From: Cytidiella melzeri | Lineage: Eukaryota > Basidiomycota > Agaricomycetes > Polyporales > Irpicaceae | DNA length: 64,000 bases | Direction: 5' to 3' | NCBI GenBank assembly: GCA_022592445.1 | Contig: JABYQR010000006.1 | Coordinates: forward strand, 278,919-342,918 | Part shown: positions 11,945-21,938 of the stretch, piece after piece | Layout of the letters: each line of letters starts with the position of its first letter | How positions within the stretch are numbered: position 1 is the first letter of the stretch | Position numbers and translations under genes: made by a program | Notes under the pieces: generated by a model | Seen by the model: only the letters and a program-made list of their open reading frames with translations | Database searches by the model: none | Told to the model about the DNA's origin: nothing

Positions 11945-12695
11945 CGAGGAGTGTATATGTCTGCTATCTGTCTTTTTTATTGCTGCTCTCGTTCTTTTAT
12001 TTAGGTCGGGCTTTTCTCCTGTGTGACATATACTTTCTCGTGGATCTGCACTACTTTACTATTCTTCCTATACGTCCCCGTGTCGTTGCATCTGCTGTTG
12101 TTCTTGATTACCACTTGTGCTGTGTATTTCTACTCTATCTGCATGCTATCGATATTTTTTCAGCACGAACATGAGCATTCGAGCAGTGACAAATTGGAGC
12201 GCACGACCCAAAAGCCTTGCTCAATATCTTCGGAGGGGACTCACTAGAGACAGTCTCCGCCACCAGCGAAAACGCTACTGGCTCTCACGCGTCAAAGTCG
12301 CTCAGACTTTACAGGCGAGCTTCAAGCTTCAAGTGCGCAAAATGCTGTCGATACAGCTTTATAAAGTTACAGTACTCACCGGCGCGCATTTCTCCCTTTG
12401 ACGACACCTACTAGGGTATTACTAGCACAGTACTGATCGCGGTGTCAAAACATCCAGCCTCGCCTGAAGCGTGTTGGTTCGTTTCAACTTGAAGTTGCGG
12501 ATTCAGTGATCGACTCGCACTGACGCTTGGCATTCCACATAAATTGACAATATGCTTAGTCTGGGGGATAGTCCTCCGTTCTCATTGAAGTTCCAGTCAG
12601 GTTACAGAGAAGTCATATTGATGCGCGCTGCTTCGAAATGTGTACATGTACCACTATGTAAGACACGGGAACATCGTTGATTCATCGACAACGCT
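11945..12695. other. Intergenic, convergent 3' ends
   Basis: This lies between the ARID gene stop and the end of the MACPF-related pseudogene. It is T-rich downstream of the ARID stop, as expected of a 3' UTR. Around 12318 there is a short direct repeat of AGCTTCA. No gene is supportable. Confidence 0.55.
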
Positions 12696-14470
12696 CTACC
12701 ACCCTTCACCTTCCAGTGTAACCATCTCCGGGTTGAGCTTGAAACAGTCTTGCTTGAGAGGCAGCTGCGTGTCTGCAAACCAATGTCGTCCACACCGAAA
12801 ATCATGCGATTGTCTCCGCTGGAATACGTGTTGGGGGTACCACGGTCAGCTGCAGTGAGAGCGTTCTTTTGGACTGCCCTGAGGTGGCCAGCAAGTTCCG
12901 CAGGGGGCTGGCCAGGAAATTGACCCGGAACACCGCTCACACCGACACAGCCCATTGCGACGTAGTCAGAAGAGGGAGGAAGTGCTCTCCAAAACCGTGT
13001 GCACAGAACTATGCCCATGACGCCAGACCACGGACCATCGAAAACCTCCTGCCACTTGACCGGAGCTAACGCACCCGGTACCAGCTCTGTCACAACGACA
13101 GCGTCGCTCGATGACATACTAGCAGACGGAGTGATGAGGAATCATCCATCAGATCGATCTATGCATTGATGAGGAGTGGCACTTCACGAACTGCACTGAC
13201 GGTAAGCTTACCGGGGACGAATCCGAGAGAAATGTCGGATTCGATATTTTCGACTTTCAAGTAAGCAACTCTGGCCATGTCTATGTTTTTGGTGAGACGA
13301 GCCTTCAGGTATGGACCAGGGAGCGCAAGGCTGTTTGCGTATTGTTTCTCGAATTCTGTGTAGGCGTTTTCGAGGACACCGCGACGTTCTGTGGTGGTGG
13401 CGAACTCGTAAATGCTAGTAAAGCAAGGAAGCGACCTAAAGTCTACGAATCTACAATCTGTTGAGAGTACATTGGCTGATGATGATACGATCGACATACT
13501 CGGGATAGTCAACGATGGAAGCAGCCCACGCTTCAACGTTCTTCAAGAAATCCTCATTGCCGTATCGCGGATCCCCTCCTTCTGTGTAGATGGTAAGTAA
13601 AAGCAAAGACGATCGAGTGAATTCGGATTACTGGTGGCGACCGAGGTCTCGCTGGAAGAGTTGAAGCTCTCCATGGCTTCTTTCTGCTTCACAGACAACT
13701 CCATGCTTCCTGACGCCACGGAGTAGGAAGCAGAGATCTTGGCAGCAGCCTCAATAGACATCTCTGAGCTGTAAGAGCGGGTGTCCGTAGACTACAGGAA
13801 CAACGCGCGACCACCAACGGTAAGAGAACGGAGGAGATGGGTCCCGGACTCCTTGTAGAGCTTGATAGGGTCCATGGAGTCCAAGTCTGTCACGAATGTA
13901 GGCTTCAAGAGCTCCCGAATGCTGGAAGTCGTCGGAAGGGATAGATTGTAGTGAGTCACCGCGTAGGTGACACGAGTGAACGCGTGCGATAGATTCTCGC
14001 GCTGATACTCGCTGTAGTCAGTGGAGGCGGAAGCGGAGAAGCCAGGGAAGTCGGCCTCGAATCCTGCATGGACAGAGAGGCTTTTTGTATATGCTGAGGT
14101 GGTCTTTCCGTAGGAGGAACGGTAGTCGGAGGAGGTGTTCTGACTGAAGTTGACCACCTCAGGGATAGAGTATTTCTTGTTGCCAAACTCCTGAGGGCGA
14201 TGGGTGGCTACGACAGGTATTAGTGAAACGTCGGTAAAACGTTAGAGTACAAAGTATGCGAGGTGACGCACATTTGTTCCAGTTGACAACTTGCTGGATG
14301 GTCGACTTGGAGTCCGCGTACTTGCCGTTCAAGACATTGTACGTGGACCCGAGGACGTACAAGCCGGGGATGAGACCGGAAGACATGTCCTCGTCCTTCG
14401 CATGATCAGCGAGAACTGACGGCTGGCCCGACGGTTGCTAGTCGACGTTGGACGTGGTAATGCTGGCCAT
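12696..14470 (-). pseudogene. Disrupted MACPF (pore-forming family) gene with Vps62-like C-terminal part
   Basis: Homology to the MACPF/perforin fold is seen in the central part: the motif SGTHLLRSLTVGGR near 13810-13850 resembles the conserved Y/S-G-T-H ... G-G signature. The downstream part (about 12830-13115) has VVVTELVPGALAPVKWQ and a Phe-Trp-Arg-Ala-Leu-Pro-Pro-Ser block resembling Vps62-type proteins. Breaks seen directly are: an in-frame TAG at 14438-14440, ten codons after the well-placed ATG at 14470; an in-frame TAG at 13792-13794 inside the MACPF domain; no phase-consistent junction between the MACPF part (ending near 13160) and the Vps62-like part (from 13117); and a frame change near 12790-12815. 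An alternative start at 14386 avoids only the first stop. Amber is a normal stop elsewhere in this window. No aegerolysin-like partner gene is adjacent. Sequencing error at all sites is possible but unlikely. Confidence 0.7.
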
Positions 14471-14534
14471 GATGTAGACGTATAATTGAAGTGAGGTGCG
14501 GTTTACTGGGACATGGCAGCGAAGAGTGAGGCCT

Positions 14535-14550
14535 TTTACTTATACTGCGT
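14535..14550 (-). promoter_or_regulatory. TATA-like box upstream of the MACPF pseudogene
   Basis: Read on the minus strand, the sequence is CAGTATAAGTAAAAGG, about 70 bases upstream of the ATG at 14470. Position and sequence suit a TATA element of a regulated gene, but this is inference from a short motif. Confidence 0.35.
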
Positions 14551-15472
14551 CGTCTGAAAGTCGCGACGTCCCATCCTCTGTCAATGGAGCGGCGGTGGTG
14601 CTTTGACACTTGCTCACGTCATAACAATTGAAAGTGGCATTCCAGTTTCAAGCGTCGGTGATTGTGAAGCGAGACCTGGGAATCGTGTGTGCAGTGACGA
14701 ATAATCAGACACAAGACATAACATTGCAATTTGAGTATGCTGGACATATCATAGTGATGCGCACCGTTCAAGCTTTCATGAATGTCATTGTCCTGCGAAT
14801 AGCATACTGGGATTGAGGCCTCGTTCTTGCGCCAACCATTCCAACTTTCACAGTGGAGACATGCAAATGCATGATATCCACTGGCTCGCAGAGACTGAAG
14901 TTGGAATGATCGAATGGCGAGTGATGCATGATGTTTTGGGGGAAAGAAATCGGCGTTGGTCGAGTTTGTCTTCTGTTTGTATCCGTAGCTCTGCCTGTCG
15001 TCGCTACTGAAGACGGCGAGGACGAGAGTCGAGACGAACTGGAACTGGGACTTGAAGACACGCTCCTGCGTTCGTCATGACTTCAAGGGTCCTGTAACGC
15101 TTAGCTATACAACCCAGTTGGACATAAGACTCGTCTATAACTACCATATTATCATCTTCGACCTCCTTCACTCAAAGTCGAGTCTCGATATCCGAGTCAA
15201 TAGTGTCTAATATCTATTCAGTATTCCGATGAGCGATCTACTCGGAAACGCGGGCCGACTTAACCGGAGTTAGATTCTGGATAAAACGACACAGGTCGAG
15301 CCCCTCTTCAACAACATCTCTCATCCTCCCTCTACCATCTCTACCATTTAAACCCTCTCTCCGGCATAGGAACTCTTCAAGCCACGTACTCACATTATCT
15401 TGAATTTTTCTAGATTCGACTGGTCTTTCCCTCGTTGACCGACACAACAGTTCGAGACTTGCGCTCACCGCC
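14551..15472. other. Divergent intergenic region
   Basis: This lies between the MACPF pseudogene and the Ser/Thr-rich gene. From about 15290 to 15370 the plus strand is pyrimidine-rich, as before other genes here. No coding region, RNA gene or repeat is supportable. Confidence 0.5.
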
Positions 15473-17533
15473 ATGAATAGCTACACGGTCGATTACTCCG
15501 CAGCCGATGTAGGGCAGTGTGACCGGTCATCAGCTCTCTCTCATGCTGGTGCTGCTGCAGGCATCGCAGAAGCCGCCAAGGCATGCAAAGACGGCCCTTC
15601 CACCTCCCTCTCGCTCAGCGAGCAAGCGGAAATCTTCCTTTACCAGGAGCTCTCATTGCTGCGAAAGCAGCAGGTGGCACAGCAGGGTACGGCGGTGTCT
15701 GCCGCTCATCGCAGTGGTACCACTGTCTCCATCTCTCCCAATTCTACCCCTGTCCAGTGTTACTGTCCTGACGCTTCGGCTTCGTCTGTATCCGTTCCAC
15801 TCACGTTATGGCGTCATATTGTCTCTCTTCTCAGCGAGCTGCAAAACGTTTTGCCCAGCCTTCTCCCAGAGGCTTTAATACATTGTTGCTTATGCCCTCT
15901 TCACGGTCAGTCACGTCGAGACCAAACAGGCAACAATTGCACAGTCGTCTTCCTCTTCAGGCCACGAACAAGACGTTTCACTTGGGGCTGATTCGGCATC
16001 ATCATCCGAGTCCAAAACAAACGCAATGGATCTCTGTAATCGAGACTAGAATCTCTCGCGACAGCTCGCCAGAGCTTGATCCTCCGTCTAGCACGATTTC
16101 CAAAGCCTTAGCGATAGAATCGCAGAGCACCATCGAGATTACTGAATCCAACGTTTTTCAATACGCGGATGAATCATCTGTGCCGATGGTCGAAGACGCT
16201 GCGAGTACCTCAGGAGACCCAATAGAAGGTCCACTTGACCAAAATGTCCACAACAATGTGCCGTTTATAGACCTTGAACAGGAATTTAGGCGGCTACGCC
16301 AGCGCCGGAAGAGGTCGACACGGGAAGCAAAGAACAGGAAAGTTTGGTTTCAAGCTCAATGCACTCCGAGACCACTTTCGCCTCTTTCTCAGTTTGACTC
16401 GTCGGCTTCCGCTACTTCCCTTGTGCGGCAACACACAGTGGAACTACTACAGGGCGAGCTTCTCTACCCACCATCTCCCGCCCTTGTTGCAGCATTGGCG
16501 AGCGATGATGCAACGCACGACGCCGCTACGACTACGGAATATGACATGGAGGTGGATGAAGGTCGAACACCACCTGAAATCACTTTCGGCGTTGTCACAG
16601 AGGAGCCTCATGAACGCTCTGGAAACGATTCCGACCTCCCCGGACATAAGGCTGACCTACAGCTCGCACGTTCAACCATCACCGCTCCAATGGCGGACAC
16701 CCACATTCAGGAAGAAGCACGAGGACCAGCGGATGGCGTCGCTGATCGCCCTCCACTTGACACACCGGGTACAAATCTTCATCAGTCTATTGCTGCTGCT
16801 GAGATGCAGTCTCGCAAGGTCGAGCTAGTAGCCGCCCATCATGTTACCGTATCACGTCGATGGAGACAGACAGCGCTCCGACCATTTTTCTCGGAGAGCA
16901 CGTTGTGTCGCCGTATCCGGATGACAGTAACAGCATCTCCTCGACGGTTAGCTCCGCCAGCTCCGTGGGCAGCATCGCTCTCCCAGACTCGACGTCTGCC
17001 ACTGATTACTCCTCAGGGTCGGACTCTGGTCTTGACAAGGTCGAGTCAGTAGTCTCTGGATATGACTTCGCATCACGCCGATTGAGAACGCTCAGACCGT
17101 TGCTCTGGGAACTCACGTTGTGTCGCTAAACTCTGCGACTGACAGTGAGATCAATTTCGCTGCTGCCAGTTCCTCGGGAACAGCCCCGAGCTCTCCAAGA
17201 CAAACTCTCCTCGATCGTATGTCAGATAGGATCGCCCTCACAGAGGCGACGTTTACCAATGACTACACATCAGGCCCTGGCGGCGAGGTACCCTCTCGTC
17301 CTGCTTCTGGCTTGGGTGTGGAGACTTGGCCGGACCAAATGGCCAACGCGCTGCAGGCTCGTTTTTCATTACCCTCGCCAAAGTCGCCTGGCCTTGATCA
17401 GCCTTCCTTCTTTCCATTTGGTTCTCCGATGCCGCCTCTGAAGGACCGGCTGTCCGCAGCGAAATCATTTAATTCTCGGAAAGGCTTTACACGCAAATGG
17501 CGCTCACGCAAGAGACAGCAATATCCTGCGTAA
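15473..17533 (+). CDS. Unrecognised Ser/Thr/Pro-rich protein with an internal exon-intron duplication, about 600 aa
   Basis: Probable exons: 15473-15905, 15961-16035, 16112-16818, then one from about 16881 or 16899 to 17039, and 17096-17533. The first exon encodes a helix with EIFLYQELSLLRKQQ; a basic patch (RLRQRRKRSTREAKN) follows near residue 220. The rest is mostly low-complexity Ser/Thr/Asp with no domain I recognise. The fourth and fifth exons are diverged copies of one unit: both follow an intron beginning GTCGAG and encode a similar start (EHVVS and THVVS) and a similar end (ATDYSSG and TNDYTSG). The acceptor of the first copy is altered (CTCCG where the second has CTCAG). An in-frame AG at 16897-16898 would rescue the frame. 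It may be nuclear; function unknown. Confidence 0.6.
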
Positions 17534-17848
17534 ACGACCTCGTAAACAATCGACATCCGCTTCCGCGTGTTCACAAGCAAGCTCTGCTTTGAGAACCCGA
17601 AAGGCCGAATTTATTGGCTCGTATGAAGCTCCAACCTCACGTGGATATCTGAGCCTCTCGTGAGCCAACCCACCTGCCTTTAGGCTCATGCGCATTTTTC
17701 TACGCACGCGTCCAATTCGTCAAATTACGACAAACTAATGTACAACATCTCGAAAGCGATAAAGCGCAAAGCGCGAAGAACTGTATGCCATAGCTGATGT
17801 ATTCTCTCTGTTTCTCTCTTCTGTTTGGTTCTTGGTTTCGGTCCCCAT
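17534..17848. other. Intergenic, convergent 3' ends
   Basis: Short spacer between the stops of two convergent genes. I see nothing in it beyond probable 3' UTR sequence. Confidence 0.6.
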
Positions 17849-19700
17849 TCATTCCAGAGGCTGCTGCAGGATAAGTGCTTTCGCGAGAAGATCGGCCTCA
17901 CGGGTCTCTAGCAGGCTCCGCAGACGTAGTGCCAGGCGCTCACTTTCGTCTTTGGCCGATCCAGATTGCGAATGTGCGGTCAAATTTCGTATGATGGCAG
18001 CGGTGGTCAACGAAGAGACGTCCTCTGGATCCGTTATGAGCGGTGGGTCTGGCTGTATTAGATATTGGTTCGATAATTCTGCGGTAGCCAGAACAATCAA
18101 ATAATCAGAATTGCGCTACCACACGTGCACGCGTAGACGTACTGCTAATGTACTCCTCGCATCGACGAGGGACTTCCACCTCCATGTCTCGTTTCTGCTC
18201 CTTCAAGGTCCTCGCTAAACGACGAAGGCCGACCATAGTGATGCATGTGCCTTGGAAGACCAAATACTGTAGTTTTGTCAGAACTAGGAGAGCGGGAATG
18301 GCGTCGTCGTCGATGTTGGAGTTGAATGCGATGTCCAAGTCGGTGAGAGATCGCTTTAGGGGAGTCAAATAGAATATTCTATATTTCTAAAAGTCAATAT
18401 GACTGCCAGGGGTTGAAAGGGATTTTCCATTACGCACGCTTCATTCCCAATGCCGCTGCTAGCCAGCCATAACCTGGCGAGACGAGGTAGGTTCTGCAGA
18501 TGCAACAGGTCCGCCTCTTTGATCTCTGAATTCGCCAAATTAATCTCGGACAGGAACAAGAAGCTGTTTGGCTTCGAAAAGACTAGTGCGTGAAAGGTAG
18601 GTGGAGTGTGCGAGTACGTATGAGTTGTAGGATTAGTGAAGAGTAGAACCAGCCGTCCGTACCGTGAAAGACGTCTTGCGAGTCAAGGTTGAGCCCACCT
18701 TCGTCTCCGATAGATGCAGACAAGTCGAGGTATTCGATCTCGGACGTACGCAGGATGTTGAGGACGCGAGTGTTCATGTACCCTATACAGCCGATGTCAG
18801 TTAGCTGAATGTGCCACATCCTTTCGGAGACTGATCAACTGCTGACCATGGGAGGCAAGTGTGTCAGCAATACGCTGGTGCGTCTCTGCACCACTTGCCA
18901 AAAGCTTGTCTTCAAGTCTGATTCCTGGCAAAACCGTGACGAGCCTGGAGACCAACGCTGAAATCCCGCGAGGTGATTCTGTTCCTATGGGTAACCCGTA
19001 CAGCTCGTCTGTTGGAAGAATCTAGTATACACGCCATCCGTTCGACCGTTATGTAAAAAGGATAATCACCTTGTAGAGCGCATACACGCGAAGTAAGCGC
19101 TTTGACTGACGAAGGAGCAACCTGGTGGGCAAGATCACTAGCATAGCGACGGCCAAGCTCTTCAGGGGAGTCCAGAATCTTGTTCGTAAAGAAGCGCAGT
19201 TTCTCTGCCTTGGCGCTGAGTTCAAACGAGCCTTCGTTGACGTCCACTATAGACATTTCACGCCGAGCGGGAGCTGCAAAGCCGCTGAAGGTGACAGAGA
19301 CCGCAGGAGAGTTTTGGCGAGAGGAGACACCAGATAGACGAGAGTCAAGCAGAAGGGCGTGATGCTGTTGCCAGTGCATCGAGGATGCGCTCAGCAAACT
19401 AGAATTGCCATGGTCGTTGTTATGAGTCGAGTCGCGGAGATGATCAGGTCGGTAGTGCAATTGCAGAAGGTCTTCTTCACATATAGACCTGTCAAGTATC
19501 TTTGCAAAGGAGGGAAAGTTGTCTCCGTCAAAGGAATGCGTCAATTCTGGAGTGTTTATAAGGCTGTGGTCTTGTACTTCTGGCACAGAATCACGACGCC
19601 GCACTCGCTGACGGACTGTTTCAAGAAATACATCGGCTGGCACAGACGGACAGTAGAATGGATTGTCCTCATCAGCGGCTCGAGTGTCGGGGTCGGCCAT
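17849..19700 (-). CDS. Leucine-rich-repeat protein, 507 aa
   Basis: Six exons fit: 19070-19700, 18847-19008, 18663-18782, 18438-18582, 18143-18378 and 17849-18078. The ATG at 19700 (TCCGCCATGG) is preferred to an in-frame ATG at 19751. Residues 1-210 are soluble and unrecognised. LRRs start near residue 270, with units such as SEIEYLDLSASIGDEGG, FLSEINLANSEIKEADL, LPRLARLWLASSGIG, LTDLDIAFNSNIDDDAI and KLQYLVFQGTCIT, each roughly 23-25 residues. The last 70 residues are helical. LRR proteins are usually protein-binding; F-box or RNI-type roles are possible but no F-box motif is visible. It is divergent from the MINDY gene, with 265 bases between starts. Confidence 0.78.
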
Positions 19701-19965
19701 GGCGGAAGCTCGAAAGTCTAGGACGGTATCACAACGGAGGACTTGGTACATACATGAATGTCGGGGTCTAAGATGATATCACTGACGCTGGGCTAGTTAA
19801 CTTATCAGGATAAGTAGCCAATTGATCGGAAATGAAACCGTGAGTTACGAGTTTTGTTACTGATAAGCAACAGATTGTTACCGCTGACGTCGACGCGTAC
19901 GAGAAGTTGAGGGCTGCCTTCTTGATAACTAACCTTCTTGAAGACGACGGCTATAAGTGCTGACC

Positions 19966-21437
19966 ATGGCCACCCAGGATAACGTTCGAGCTTCTCAGGA
20001 AGAGGTCTGGTATCTCAAGGAAATAATATTCAGCCCTCCTGGCTCTAATGCACCTCAACGCACGAAGATTATCACGCAGAATTACAACGGGTGAGGACAC
20101 ATGTTACACCCCGCTGTCAAGCTCTCAGAGCGCGTTAGATTCATGTTCTTACGTACAGAGTCGTAGACCATGCTCTTTCATTGCTATCTGTGAGTAAGCC
20201 TTCTGCTGTATCCACCTAACACTTCCTCATTGTGTACAGGTAACATCCTCATCCTTCGAGGAGACATTGAGATATTACCGCAAGACCGACGAAGTGTGTC
20301 GTACGAGCAGCTTGCGCAACTTCTTGCAGAACATCTGCTGAAGACACAGACGGATGTCGATATCGACTCTGCACTTGCGACTATGCCTGTGACACGAAGT
20401 ACGCTTCTTACTCCCCCTTGATTGATACTTGCGTATTCTTATTGAACTGCGCGACAGAGGGCATGGACCTTAACCCCTTGTTCACCGGGATTACGGCCTT
20501 CAGACCTGCAGCCAACGGGGGAGAGCTAAAGTTGTTCGAGCATGCTGGCATCAAACTCGTACACGGATGGTTGGTGGATCCAAGTAGCCCCGAGCATCAG
20601 GCTGTGTCCCAAGTGAAGGACTACGACACGGCAGTCAATCTAGTCGCGGAGGCGGACCATCTTTCGAAGGGCCAAATTGTTCCGGACTATGATGCCACAT
20701 CTTCTTCAAGCCAAGCAGAGCTGTCTTTATCCGCAGAAGACGAGCGGAAGATACGAGATGGTGTGCTATGGTGTTGTCTCTGGCACTTGAACACTAGCTG
20801 ACACTCATTGCGCTGCAGCATATTCCATACGTTCCTTTCTCAACAGTACCTCCTCACAGCTGACGTATCATGGCTTGTTTGCGCTCGCCGCTGAACTCGA
20901 GCCGGGGGCGCTAGTGGCCTTGTTCCGCAATTCTCATCTGTCAGTACTCTACAAGTCCTCGAATCCGGAAGACAGCGGATTGTACACGTTGGCAACCGAC
21001 CAGGTTTTCTTGAGAGAGCCTTCCATTGTGTGGGAGCGGCTTGAGGATGTCGACGGTGGATGGTCTACGTTTGTAGACTCCGACTTTGTGCGGGCGACGC
21101 CTGTTGGAGGGGATTATGCCGGCGAAACGGCACAGAGCACACTTGAAGCAATCGAAGGCGATCTAGGTGCTCTCACGCTAGAGGAACGCGCTGAGTACGG
21201 TCTTTCGTGTTACGATGGTTCCTCTATTTCGTCCTGACAGGTTGTGCGTCTAGCCTTCAGCTTGCGCATCAGCTGCAAACGGAAGAGAACCAGCGGGTCA
21301 ACGCAATTGAGGCTGCGCGTTATCAGCGACTAGCTGAGCAAGGACAACAGCAAATGCTGGACGAGATGGCCAAGCAGGCCGAGGAGGGTCGTAAGAAAGA
21401 GCGCAAGGCCAAGAAGGGCGACTGTGTTGTGATGTAA
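19966..21437 (+). CDS. MINDY-family (FAM63) deubiquitinase, 395 aa
   Basis: Exons 19966-20090, 20167-20189 (23 bases), 20240-20398, 20458-20760, 20819-21199 and 21241-21437 give a continuous frame. The catalytic block NYNGPCSFIAICNILILRG is put together from three exons and holds the presumed catalytic Cys. The C-terminal catalytic His is in FRNSHLSVLYK. Other family motifs are GMDLNPLFTG, GELKLF, LVHGWLVDP and LTYHGLF. MINDY enzymes cleave Lys48-linked polyubiquitin. A helical, Gln-rich segment at about 345-375 may bind ubiquitin. The last four residues, CVVM, form a CaaX box preceded by Lys residues, so prenylation and membrane attachment are plausible (inference). Confidence 0.93.
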
Positions 21438-21938
21438 CAAATGGAGATATACATGTGTGCTATTTTGTCTGGACGTTTATTTGGAGGCGGTGGTGGATAG
21501 CGTCATGGTTAACTTTTTCATCGAGGTACGAAACCAGGACAGGCACAGGGCGGATGCGATTGAATGTTCCGAGTTAATCTCCTTCCTGTTGTGATCTGAT
21601 GCATCTCCGAAATATATACTGATATCAACCTGGAACTCATTTTTGCACTGGTCTCATACAGTTTTCATTTGGCCGTACCCTGCGCTCGAAGGCACTGACG
21701 GTATGATTTCCAGCTATTTCTCCGCGATGACATTACATGAACACAGCTTCTTTTGTTTAGTTGCCCGATAATGCATCCGCCGCTTTCCAAAAACTGATTA
21801 TCGTCGACTTTCCCGTCGCAACCATTGCCAAGCACATGTCGACCTCTGGGAGGCTTGCACCTCCTCTCAGGCTATCCCTTCAACACCCGTTGACCTCTAG
21901 GGCAACAGGCAGCCGAAGCCCTCACGTCGAATATCCCA
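21438..21938. other. Intergenic
   Basis: 3' UTR of the MINDY gene and promoter of the next gene on the same strand. No coding or RNA feature is supportable. Confidence 0.55.

Noticed and set aside
19698..19751. Alternative upstream start for the LRR gene at 19751
   Set aside because: In frame, but the ATG at 19700 has a much better context (TCCGCCATGG) and is followed by the acidic/polar start expected; the longer form cannot be excluded.
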